DNA of 6,036 nucleotides from Betaproteobacteria bacterium (GTDB taxonomy: Bacteria; Pseudomonadota; Gammaproteobacteria; Burkholderiales; Sulfuriferulaceae): contig DMQT01000032.1 in the NCBI GenBank assembly GCA_003455595.1, positions 1-6,036 on the forward strand, given 5' to 3'. Within the stretch, counting starts at the first letter, position 1, and every line of letters starts with the position of its first letter. The notes beneath the pieces are model-generated. The model ran no database searches. It was given only the letters and a program-made list of their open reading frames with translations, and had not been told where the DNA came from. Positions 1 through 4,888 of the stretch are shown piece after piece. A program made the position numbers and the translations under genes.

Positions 1-459
1 CCGCTGGAAATCAGCCTGACCACCGCACTGGAATTACGCCGCCTCAAGCTCGCCTGCCTGATCGATATCCGGCTGACATTCGAACTCGAAATCGGGGGCG
101 AAATTCCGGGCGCATGCGCCCTGCCGCCGTTTCGCTTTAAACAGTTGCTGGGTCACGCACTGACCGAAGACGAACATGAGATTCTCGATGGCGATATCCC
201 GGAAATTCAGGATATGCAGCACTTTTTTAGCTTGATTAACCGACTGCATTACACCAAGGACTGCATTCGGGTGTGCGTCTGTAACAGCGGGCGACGCAGC
301 TTGCACGCGGCGCAACTATTGCGTTCTTTGGGGTATGAGCGGGGATTTTCGCTGGCGGGAGGCTACCGCGAACTCAAGCCACTACTCGCCAAAGGAAATG
401 GCTTTGCCGCAGCCAGGCTGTGTTGCGTGACGCGCTTCAATAGCGCACGGGGTTTTTAG
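1..459 (+). CDS. Rhodanese-like sulfurtransferase domain protein, 5'-truncated by the window edge
   Basis: The reading frame is open from base 1 to a TAG at 457-459 and gives 152 residues with no acceptable start codon before the domain, so the true start lies upstream. Visible rhodanese marks are the LIDIR strand with a downstream E and GGEIPGA (the usual form is D-x-R...E...GHIPGA), and the active-site loop CNSGRRS with the presumed catalytic cysteine at about window residue 94, followed by the LAGGY turn. Family members move sulfane sulfur through a cysteine persulfide; substrate and partner cannot be read here. A second cysteine lies two residues before the catalytic one (VCVC), and the H of GHIPGA is replaced by E. 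The region between the two motifs is longer than in minimal GlpE-like proteins. It may be a single-domain protein or the C-terminal domain of a larger one. Its 3' end overlaps the convergent regA frame by 23 bases. Confidence 0.85.
   Translation, partial: PLEISLTTALELRRLKLACLIDIRLTFELEIGGEIPGACALPPFRFKQLLGHALTEDEHEILDGDIPEIQDMQHFFSLINRLHYTKDCIRVCVCNSGRRSLHAAQLLRSLGYERGFSLAGGYRELKPLLAKGNGFAAARLCCVTRFNSARGF
426..457 (+). terminator. Possible weak rho-independent terminator at the end of the rhodanese gene
   Basis: An interrupted stem is formed by 426-428 with 447-449 and by GCGC 432-435 with GCGC 443-446, with a seven-base loop and a three-base bulge on the left arm. It is followed by GGGG and five T at 453-457. 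The structure lies inside the coding end of the gene and also inside the 3' end of regA on the other strand. The stem is short and bulged, so this is only a candidate. Confidence 0.3.
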
Positions 460-985
460 CCAGCTTGCGCTGCAAGGTGCGCCGGTGCATGTTCAGCGCG
501 CGGGCGGTGGCGGATATGTTGTTGTCATTTTCCGTCAGCACACGCTGAATATGCTCCCACTCCAGGCGTTCGACCGATTTGGGTTTCGGGTTCAGGCCCA
601 CATCGGCGTTGCCGCCATCGCGATACAGCGCGGCAACGATTTCATCGACTTCAGCGGGTTTTGCCAAGTAATGCGTGGCACCGAGCTTGATGGCTTCGAT
701 CGCGGTGGCGATGCTGGCGTAGCCGGTAAGCATGACGATGCGGGTGTTTTCGTCGAGCTGCTTCAGCTGCGTCACTAGGTGCAGACCCGAATCGCCCGGC
801 ATTTTCAAATCGACCACGGCATATTCCGGTGGATTCTGTGTCGCCAGTATCAAGGCTTCCACCACATCGGCAGCACCACTCACGGCAAAGCCGCGTTTCG
901 ACAGCGCCATGCCCAGCACGGCGCGAAATGTCGCGTCGTCGTCCACTAACAGCAGGCTCGGTTGTTCAGCTTGCATCGCTAGCAT
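437..985 (-). CDS. regA: RegA/PrrA/RoxR-family redox response regulator with Fis-type HTH
   Basis: This is a 182-residue DNA-binding response regulator, the expected length for RegA. The receiver domain spans about residues 9-122, with the acidic pocket at D15-D17, the phospho-acceptor D59 in VVDLKMPG, T87 in MLTGY and K109 in LAKP. A linker containing PKPKS leads to a short Fis-type helix-turn-helix at about 141-177, where WEHIQRVL, ISATARAL and MHRRTLQRKLAK match the strongly conserved RegA/PrrA/ActR signature. Phosphorylated members of this family control respiration, cytochrome oxidase and related redox genes. The frame starts within the last codons of regB (7-base overlap, 979-985), which suggests translational coupling. 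An alternative ATG at 976 would shorten the protein by three residues; neither start has a good Shine-Dalgarno. Two palindromes resembling its binding site lie at 2288 and 3897. Orthologues are variously named regA, prrA, actR, regR or roxR. Confidence 0.93.
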   Translation of the reverse strand: MLAMQAEQPSLLLVDDDATFRAVLGMALSKRGFAVSGAADVVEALILATQNPPEYAVVDLKMPGDSGLHLVTQLKQLDENTRIVMLTGYASIATAIEAIKLGATHYLAKPAEVDEIVAALYRDGGNADVGLNPKPKSVERLEWEHIQRVLTENDNNISATARALNMHRRTLQRKLAKNPVRY

Positions 986-2250
986 CCCGTTTTATCTTGC
1001 AGCGGCAGGCTGACGACTACCCGCGCACCGCCGTCGTCACGCGGCAACATGCGAACGCTGCCGCTTAAGCGCTCAAGGGTCGCGTTGGCCAGAAACAATC
1101 CCAATCCCAGCCCGCCCTGCGCCTGCCGGGTAGTGAAAAACACCTCGCCGACGCGCTGCATCGCCGCCTGGTCGAAACCCGTGCCCCGATCGAGAATCTC
1201 AAGATTGAGCGTGCTGCTGTGCCAATCCGCCACCAGATCAACACTGGCCGAACCGCTGTCCGCCGCATTGTTGAACAGATTCAGCAGGGCTTGATCGAGC
1301 GTGGCGTCCGCCACGATCTGCGGCGCCGGACGCACGCCATGCCACTGTGTATTTAGCCGCACACTGGGGCGCATCAATTGCCAGCGCTCAACCAACTCAT
1401 CCAGATAAGCATCGACAGCCTGTAACCGTCCCCCTTCGGCACGTGTTGCGCCGCCCTCGGTGGTCAGCTGAGTGAGGATGGTTTTACACACCGCGACTTG
1501 CTGACGCAAAATCTGCAGGCTGTCCGCCAATGCCGGATTTTCGCCGTATTCGCGTTGCAATTCCCCAGTTACCACCGCCATGGTGGCCAGTGGCGTCGAC
1601 AATTCGTGCGCTGCCCCGGCCGCCAGACTGCCGAGCGCGACAATCTGCTCGTCGCGCAAATTGTTTTCACGCGCCTGCGCCAGCGCCTGGTCACGACTAC
1701 GAATTGACGCCGCCATGCGGCTGACAAAAAACGCAATCAGCACCGCGCTGACGATGAAGTTGATCCACATACCCACCACATGCAGATTGAACGCCATGGC
1801 GTTGTGCGGCATGTTCAGCGGCAAGTAAAACAGCAAAAGTAAACTGTAGGCCACCACACTGGCGAGCGTCAGTTCCCATGCATACAGTGCCGGCAGGGTA
1901 ATCGCGGTAATGATGATCGGCAGCAGATACAGCGACACAAACGGGTTGGTCGAGCCACCGCTGTAAAATAACAACACCGTGAGCGCCATCACGTCCACCA
2001 GCAAATGCGCCATGAATTCCAGCGCAGTGGCTGGCCAGGGCTGCCGCAAACGTACCCAGGTGACCAGATTGAGCAAACCTGACAAGGCAATGACCGCCAG
2101 CATGGGCAGCAGGGGCAGCGCAATATGCAATCCATAATTGACGCCCAGTATCACCAGCAACTGCCCAGCAATGGCGTACAGCCGCAGCACGAACAGGCGG
2201 CGCAACATGCCGATGACGGGCACGGTACTGAATCGATTGGGTAGCTTCAT
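979..2250 (-). CDS. regB: RegB/PrrB/RoxS-family redox sensor histidine kinase
   Basis: This is a 423-residue inner-membrane kinase and the partner of the RegA-like regulator downstream. The first 180 residues hold about six hydrophobic segments (near 20-38, 45-63, 78-96, 106-120, 122-143 and 158-177). GGSTNPF at 98-104 matches the GGxxNPF motif that in RegB is tied to ubiquinone sensing. The H-box is GAAHELSTPLAT with H215 as the phosphorylated histidine. Cys255 in QVAVCKTIL sits where Rhodobacter RegB has its redox-active cysteine in the dimerisation region. The ATP domain shows an N-box (LLNLFNNAAD, near 322-331), a G1 box (DRGTGF, 354-359), an F-box (FFTTR, 371-375) and a G2 box (GGLGLGL, 379-385). 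An unusual extra cysteine is the last residue. I chose the ATG at 2250; a TTG at 2295 would add 15 unlikely residues and run into the palindrome. There is no clear Shine-Dalgarno. Confidence 0.93.
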   Translation of the reverse strand: MKLPNRFSTVPVIGMLRRLFVLRLYAIAGQLLVILGVNYGLHIALPLLPMLAVIALSGLLNLVTWVRLRQPWPATALEFMAHLLVDVMALTVLLFYSGGSTNPFVSLYLLPIIITAITLPALYAWELTLASVVAYSLLLLFYLPLNMPHNAMAFNLHVVGMWINFIVSAVLIAFFVSRMAASIRSRDQALAQARENNLRDEQIVALGSLAAGAAHELSTPLATMAVVTGELQREYGENPALADSLQILRQQVAVCKTILTQLTTEGGATRAEGGRLQAVDAYLDELVERWQLMRPSVRLNTQWHGVRPAPQIVADATLDQALLNLFNNAADSGSASVDLVADWHSSTLNLEILDRGTGFDQAAMQRVGEVFFTTRQAQGGLGLGLFLANATLERLSGSVRMLPRDDGGARVVVSLPLQDKTGC

Positions 2251-2258
2251 GGCGTGAG

Positions 2259-2264
2259 ATTGTA
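2259..2264 (-). promoter_or_regulatory. Candidate -10 element of the regBA promoter
   Basis: On the - strand this reads TACAAT, a good sigma70 -10, ending only 8 bases before the regB ATG. With normal spacing, transcription would start at or next to the ATG, giving a leaderless or nearly leaderless message; this fits the lack of a visible Shine-Dalgarno. The -35 position (about 2282-2287) reads CCCGAC, a poor match, and the palindrome at 2288-2304 sits directly behind it, as expected for an activator-dependent promoter. This is inferred from sequence only. Confidence 0.4.
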
Positions 2265-2287
2265 CGCTGTAGAAAAGCCACGTCGGG

Positions 2288-2304
2288 TGCGACAATTGGT
2301 CGCA
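2288..2304. promoter_or_regulatory. Palindrome TGCGAC-N5-GTCGCA, probable RegA-type operator
   Basis: This is a perfect inverted repeat of two 6-base arms separated by AATTG, between the divergent regB and TlpA-like genes (38 bases from the regB ATG, 54 from the TlpA ATG). It fits the RegA/PrrA consensus as I recall it (GNGRCRTTNNGNCGC) at all but one position. It agrees in arms and spacing with a second site at 3897-3913. The placement suits autoregulation of regBA and control of the TlpA-like gene. The repeat itself is seen directly; binding is inferred. Confidence 0.65.
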
Positions 2305-2323
2305 TCCGGATAACGCTTAATAC
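2296..2323 (+). promoter_or_regulatory. Candidate promoter of the TlpA-like gene
   Basis: A -35-like TTGGTC (2296-2301) and a -10-like TAATAC (2318-2323) are separated by 16 bases. Each matches the sigma70 consensus only partly. The -35 element overlaps the right half of the palindrome at 2288-2304, so a protein bound there would contact or block RNA polymerase. An alternative -10, TAGACT at 2328-2333, has no convincing -35. Confidence 0.3.
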
Positions 2324-2357
2324 TGATTAGACTGCAAGCAGACTCTTGGGAAAAACG

Positions 2358-2891
2358 ATGAACGTTCTGCTACGCATCCTCCTGTTGTATGCCTTGTTGG
2401 CTAGCCACGCGCCGCTCGTGTCGGCGGCCAGTCCGAAAGTCGGGACGCCAGCGCCGAATTTTTCGGTACAGACGCTCGATGGCCGGACATTGAACCTAGC
2501 GAGCCTGCGCGGCAAAGTCATCCTGCTGCATTTCTGGGCGACCTGGTGCCCCCCCTGTCGGGAAGAGCTGCCTTTACTGGAACAGTTTTATACGCAGCAC
2601 CGGCAAGACGGTCTGGAAATCATCGCCATAAGCATGGAAGACCCGGGCGACCTCGACAAGGTACGAACATTTGCCCGCGGCTACACTTTTCCGGTCGCGC
2701 TTGTTGGTGCTGCGGATGTCGCGGGCTATGGGCGCATCTGGCGCTTGCCGCTAAGCCATGTCATCGACCGCGATGGCGTACTACGCAAAACAGACTGGTC
2801 AGGCGATGAACCCATCAATGCGCACAGCTTGGAAACCTACGTACTGCCTTGGCTCAAGCCCGCCTTACAGGCTGAAATTCAGCCCCACTGA
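2358..2891 (+). CDS. Exported TlpA/ResA-like thioredoxin-fold protein
   Basis: This is a 177-residue periplasmic thiol-disulfide oxidoreductase. A hydrophobic N-terminus (residues 1-21) ends in VSAA, giving probable signal peptidase cleavage near 23-24; without cleavage it would be membrane-anchored. The AhpC/TSA-like fold starts at VGTPAPNF, and the active site is W63-C64-P65-P66-C67 in FWATWCPPC. RLPLSHVIDRDG supplies the cis-proline (P131) and the IDRDG strand typical of TlpA/ResA. Family members reduce or exchange disulfides of cytochrome c apoproteins or of copper-site cysteines in oxidase assembly; the exact client is not readable. Nearby PCuAC and CxxCxC genes favour a role in copper or thiol handling. 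The ATG at 2358 is chosen because the signal peptide begins there; an in-frame TTG at 2346 is possible. No strong Shine-Dalgarno is seen. It is divergent from regB, and its 3' end overlaps the convergent barrel gene by 27 bases. Confidence 0.9.
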   Translation: MNVLLRILLLYALLASHAPLVSAASPKVGTPAPNFSVQTLDGRTLNLASLRGKVILLHFWATWCPPCREELPLLEQFYTQHRQDGLEIIAISMEDPGDLDKVRTFARGYTFPVALVGAADVAGYGRIWRLPLSHVIDRDGVLRKTDWSGDEPINAHSLETYVLPWLKPALQAEIQPH

Positions 2892-3839
2892 GGCATTCCA
2901 ATGCGGCGACAGCTGCAGGCCTTCCACATACTGGTATAGCGGCAGCTGAATGAATCCGTACACTTTGGCCGATTTGCTGACTGCCACGGTCACCCCGGGG
3001 CTCAGATACACCAGCCTGCCGCCGGTGTTATCCGGGTCGCTATTCAGACCGCTGTCACGACGTACCTCACGGGCGTTGAGCTGAAGCTGCGGCACCACGC
3101 TGCCCCAATCCACGTAGCGCACCCCGGCACTGAGATTGAGCGAATTGCCCGGGCGATAGTCGTCCTTGGTCCGCACCGCCGCCTGAAAAATCGCTTGCGC
3201 AAACCCGTCCCAGTTTTTACCCAGCGCGCGGGTATGGTACACACCCAAGATGATATCCGTGCTGCCGCTACCCGGCTGCAAACTCCGGTCTAACTGCTGT
3301 CCAGCACCCGGACCGCTGGCGAAGTTCGCGTCGCGCTTGCCGGTCGGCAGCTTCACACCCAGCAGCACGCCGGTATCGCGCGCTTCGAAAAACCCCTGAT
3401 AACGCCCGATCAGTTTGATGTCCCCAAGGCTACGCGTATGTGAATTGGTATTTTCAGTGTCGCCTACGCCCAGCGTGGCGTGATCGCGGTCGATATAGGG
3501 AATCTGCACATTGATACCCCAGTCGCGGTTAGGCGAATAATCCAGCCCCAGGGTGTAATAGTGATTGCGCGTCTTGACTTCGGTTTCACCGACCATACCG
3601 TTGGTCAGCGCGCTGGCGACATCGGCACTGCTTGCCGTGCCGCTGCCATAGCGCAGCTGATCCTGGTTGATGTAATCGTAGCGTAAATCCACGCGCAGCC
3701 CGGGCGTGCTCGACAAGCCCTGATTTTCCCAGTCGGAACTTAAGGTACAGCCGCAACTAGAACATGCCCAGCCTGAAATAGGCAATGACAGCAACATCAG
3801 CGCTGCGAGATTAGTGGCAGTTGCAGAAAGCTTGGACAT
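2865..3839 (-). CDS. Outer-membrane beta-barrel-like protein with N-terminal CxxCxC motif
   Basis: This is a 324-residue exported protein of no firmly known function. A signal peptide (residues 1-25, hydrophobic core LAALMLLSLPI) ends in GWA, so the mature chain would begin at or near C26. C26, C29 and C31 form CSSCGC, a possible metal-binding or redox cluster. The rest has alternating polar and hydrophobic strands (for example LRVDLRYDY, WGINVQIPY, LLGVKLPTGK, LNLSAGVRY, YGFIQLPLYQY), typical of an outer-membrane barrel resembling the broad transporter/MetA-like porin group. The chain ends in NASVGLNFSL, compatible with a last barrel strand though not ending in the usual F. The ATG at 3839 is chosen over an upstream start in the same frame because of the signal peptide and the excellent Shine-Dalgarno just before it. 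I recall homologues beside TlpA-like and TonB receptor genes, and the same context is seen here. A role in copper or redox handling is inferred, not shown. Confidence 0.8.
   Translation of the reverse strand: MSKLSATATNLAALMLLSLPISGWACSSCGCTLSSDWENQGLSSTPGLRVDLRYDYINQDQLRYGSGTASSADVASALTNGMVGETEVKTRNHYYTLGLDYSPNRDWGINVQIPYIDRDHATLGVGDTENTNSHTRSLGDIKLIGRYQGFFEARDTGVLLGVKLPTGKRDANFASGPGAGQQLDRSLQPGSGSTDIILGVYHTRALGKNWDGFAQAIFQAAVRTKDDYRPGNSLNLSAGVRYVDWGSVVPQLQLNAREVRRDSGLNSDPDNTGGRLVYLSPGVTVAVSKSAKVYGFIQLPLYQYVEGLQLSPHWNASVGLNFSL
2870..2884. repeat. 15-base palindrome in the convergent overlap
   Basis: GGCTGAA-A-TTCAGCC is a perfect 7-base inverted repeat lying inside the 27-base overlap of the TlpA-like gene and the convergent barrel gene. 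It can fold as a short hairpin on either transcript and might act as a bidirectional stop. There is no T-run on either side, so a terminator role is uncertain. Confidence 0.4.
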
Positions 3840-3843
3840 GCTG

Positions 3844-3851
3844 ACCTCCTT
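3844..3851 (-). promoter_or_regulatory. Strong Shine-Dalgarno fixing the barrel-protein start
   Basis: On the - strand AAGGAGGT ends four bases before the ATG at 3839. It is almost fully complementary to the 3' end of 16S rRNA and is the best ribosome site in the window. It argues firmly for this start and for high translation of the CxxCxC protein. Confidence 0.85.
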
Positions 3852-3867
3852 AAATTTGTTTTTTTGT

Positions 3868-3873
3868 AGTGTA
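3868..3873 (-). promoter_or_regulatory. Candidate -10 element for the CxxCxC barrel gene
   Basis: On the - strand this reads TACACT, with 23 bases between it and the palindrome core at 3897-3913. The -35 position (about 3891-3896) reads GCGGCA, a poor match, and falls inside the outer arm of the larger palindrome. A weak -35 next to an operator is compatible with activation by a bound regulator. The evidence is sequence resemblance only. Confidence 0.3.
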
Positions 3874-3887
3874 GCCAGCTTCCGTTC

Positions 3888-3922
3888 AATTGCCGCTGTG
3901 ACATGATGTCGCAGCGGCAATT
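3888..3922. promoter_or_regulatory. 35-base near-perfect palindrome containing a second RegA-type box
   Basis: Two 16-base arms (3888-3903 and 3907-3922) surround a three-base centre TGA and differ at one position only. The core 3897-3913 reads TGTGAC-N5-GTCGCA, matching the site at 2288-2304 in spacing and in 11 of 12 arm bases, and fitting the remembered RegA/PrrA consensus at all but one position. It lies 58 bases upstream of the barrel-gene ATG. The flanking symmetry (AATTGCCGC / GCGGCAATT) is not part of the other site. The palindrome could alternatively form a hairpin, but no T-run follows on either strand. Confidence 0.6.
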
Positions 3923-4300
3923 TGCCACATAACAATGCTGCCAGCTGGCTCAATCAGGTCGCAGGCGCCAGCGCGGTGCGAAATGGCGCTCAAACGGGCA
4001 TCGTGCAACGGCACGGCTTATTCAACGAGCGTGTGAAAGTGCGCGTGGACGGCATGGAAATCACCCCGGCCTACCCCAACTACATGGATCCGCCGCAGCA
4101 TTACGCGCCTATAGACAGCCTCGGTAGCCTGCAGGTTATCGCCGGTATTACGCCGGTATCGCGAGGCGGCGACAGCACCGTCATCACCGACGCAGCCGCG
4201 CCGCAATTCAACAGCGCGCCGGGCTACAAGGGTGAACACGCCTTTAGGTTCGCTGCACGCGCGCGCTTACTGGCACGATATTGATCACTACGCCAAATAA
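3907..4300 (+). pseudogene. Decayed TonB-dependent receptor (plug fragment plus frameshifted barrel scrap)
   Basis: From 3907 to the stop at 4282-4284, frame 1 encodes part of a receptor plug domain: QTGIVQRHGLFNERVKVRVDG, then MDPPQHYAPID, LGSLQVIAGITPVS and GGDS. These match a TonB receptor subgroup whose plug reads DGM..ACPNHMDPP...AGITPVS.GGDSIGGT. The IGG after GGDS is missing, apparently an in-frame deletion. No signal peptide, TonB box or upstream start is present; the frame is closed by TGA at 3904. After about 4245 the homology moves to frame 2 (4247-4300), which reads GSLHARAYWHDIDHYAK then stop, like a barrel strand of the same family. The 600 or so residues of a normal receptor are therefore reduced to about 130, with an N-terminal loss, an internal deletion and a frameshift. 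Intact relatives of this subgroup are, to my knowledge, linked to copper or other metal import, which fits the neighbours. Confidence 0.75.
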
Positions 4301-4424
4301 AGTGTCTGCCTACAATCAGGAACTGCTGACATGCACATACCGTCAACGCCCTCCCACACAAGGCGGGACGCTTTTATGTCGTCTGGATTACAATGAAAAC
4401 TTAATGCTCATCAGGAGAACACAC
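4301..4424 (+). promoter_or_regulatory. Leader region of the PCuAC gene with candidate -10 and Shine-Dalgarno
   Basis: This stretch after the receptor remnant holds two TACAAT hexamers, at 4311-4316 and 4389-4394; the second is better placed, 30 bases before the ATG. Neither has a good TTGACA-like -35 at 16-18 bases. AGGAG at 4413-4417 lies seven bases before the ATG at 4425. No RegA-type palindrome is visible here, so this gene may be outside that control. Confidence 0.4.
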
Positions 4425-4865
4425 ATGAAACGCATGGCAATACTGGCATTCGCACTATTGGCACAAAGCACCTGGGCTGCTGACATAAAAGTGGACAATG
4501 CCTGGCTACGTGCAACTGTACCCGGTCAACAAGTTGCCGGTGCGTTTATGGACATCACAAGTCCTGTCAACGCCAAACTGGTAAGCGCAGAAAGCAGCGT
4601 CGCAGGCAGTATGGAAATGCATAGCATGAGCATGAAAAACGGTGTGATGGAGATGCGCGAAATCAAGGTCTTGCCATTACCTAAAGGCAAACTGGTCAAA
4701 CTCGCGCCTGGGGGCTTTCACCTGATGCTATTTGATCTAAAGCAGCCGATGAAAGTCGGTGAAATTGTGCCGATCAAACTTACCATAGAAACCGCTGATA
4801 AAAAACGCGAGGTCGTAGTAGTCAATACCCAGGTGCGCGACATGAGTGGCAGCATGTCACACTAA
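4425..4865 (+). CDS. PCuAC-type periplasmic copper(I) chaperone
   Basis: This is a 146-residue exported protein. The signal peptide (residues 1-18, core AILAFALLAQ) ends in TWAA. The mature domain shows the family features DNAWLRATVPGQQVAGAFM and the full copper motif H-X10-M-X21-H-X-M, with ligands H66, M77, H99 and M101, all present at exact spacing. PCuAC proteins carry Cu(I) in the periplasm and help load the CuA or CuB centres of cytochrome oxidases, often with Sco or TlpA-like proteins; the latter is encoded nearby. The C-terminus is enriched in Met and His (DMSGSMSH), possibly an extra weak copper site. The ATG at 4425 is preferred over upstream in-frame codons because it begins the signal peptide and has AGGAG seven bases upstream. 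By hand count it is about 49% G+C, below sampled regB blocks (57-68%). It converges on mtgA with a 4-base gap. Confidence 0.93.
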   Translation: MKRMAILAFALLAQSTWAADIKVDNAWLRATVPGQQVAGAFMDITSPVNAKLVSAESSVAGSMEMHSMSMKNGVMEMREIKVLPLPKGKLVKLAPGGFHLMLFDLKQPMKVGEIVPIKLTIETADKKREVVVVNTQVRDMSGSMSH

Positions 4866-4888
4866 GCTGTTAACGTGGCACTGCTGCC
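4848..4888. terminator. Candidate bidirectional terminator hairpin between PCuAC gene and mtgA
   Basis: GGCAGCA (4848-4854) pairs with TGCTGCC (4882-4888), and the stem continues with TGTCAC (4855-4860) against GTGGCA (4875-4880), including one G-U pair and one bulged base. The loop is 14 bases and spans both stop codons. There is no T-run on either strand, so it is not a classical intrinsic terminator, but its central position between two convergent genes suits transcript ending or 3' end protection. Confidence 0.45.

Noticed and set aside
1..459. tRNA 2-selenouridine synthase (SelU/MnmH) identity for the rhodanese frame
   Set aside because: The loop CNSGRRS does not show the CxGG pattern of that enzyme and the frame ends soon after the rhodanese domain, with no P-loop domain.
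1493..1507. GCGAC-N5-GACGC resembling a third RegA-type site
   Set aside because: It lies inside regB coding sequence, the half-sites are not a true inverted repeat, and such half-matches are expected by chance in G+C-rich coding DNA.
2251..2295. TTG at 2295 as the regB start
   Set aside because: It would add 15 residues, place the start inside the putative operator and lie upstream of the best -10; the ATG at 2250 gives a normal RegB N-terminus.
1697..2305. A 202-codon open frame on the - strand overlapping regB
   Set aside because: It lies in another frame of the membrane part of regB, has no recognisable domain, and regB has all its family motifs in its own frame.
3762..3770. Lipoprotein signal in the CxxCxC protein
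   Set aside because: The residues before the first cysteine are G-W-A, lacking the usual L/V at -3, so ordinary signal peptidase cleavage is more likely.
3897..3913. Reading this core as a CRP/FNR-type site (TGTGA...TCGCA)
   Set aside because: The spacer is 7 rather than 6 bases and the right half departs from TCACA; the match to the 2288 palindrome is better.
4347..4365. CGCC...GGCG hairpin before the PCuAC gene as a terminator or riboswitch
   Set aside because: Only four base pairs, not followed directly by a T-run, and no known riboswitch core is visible.
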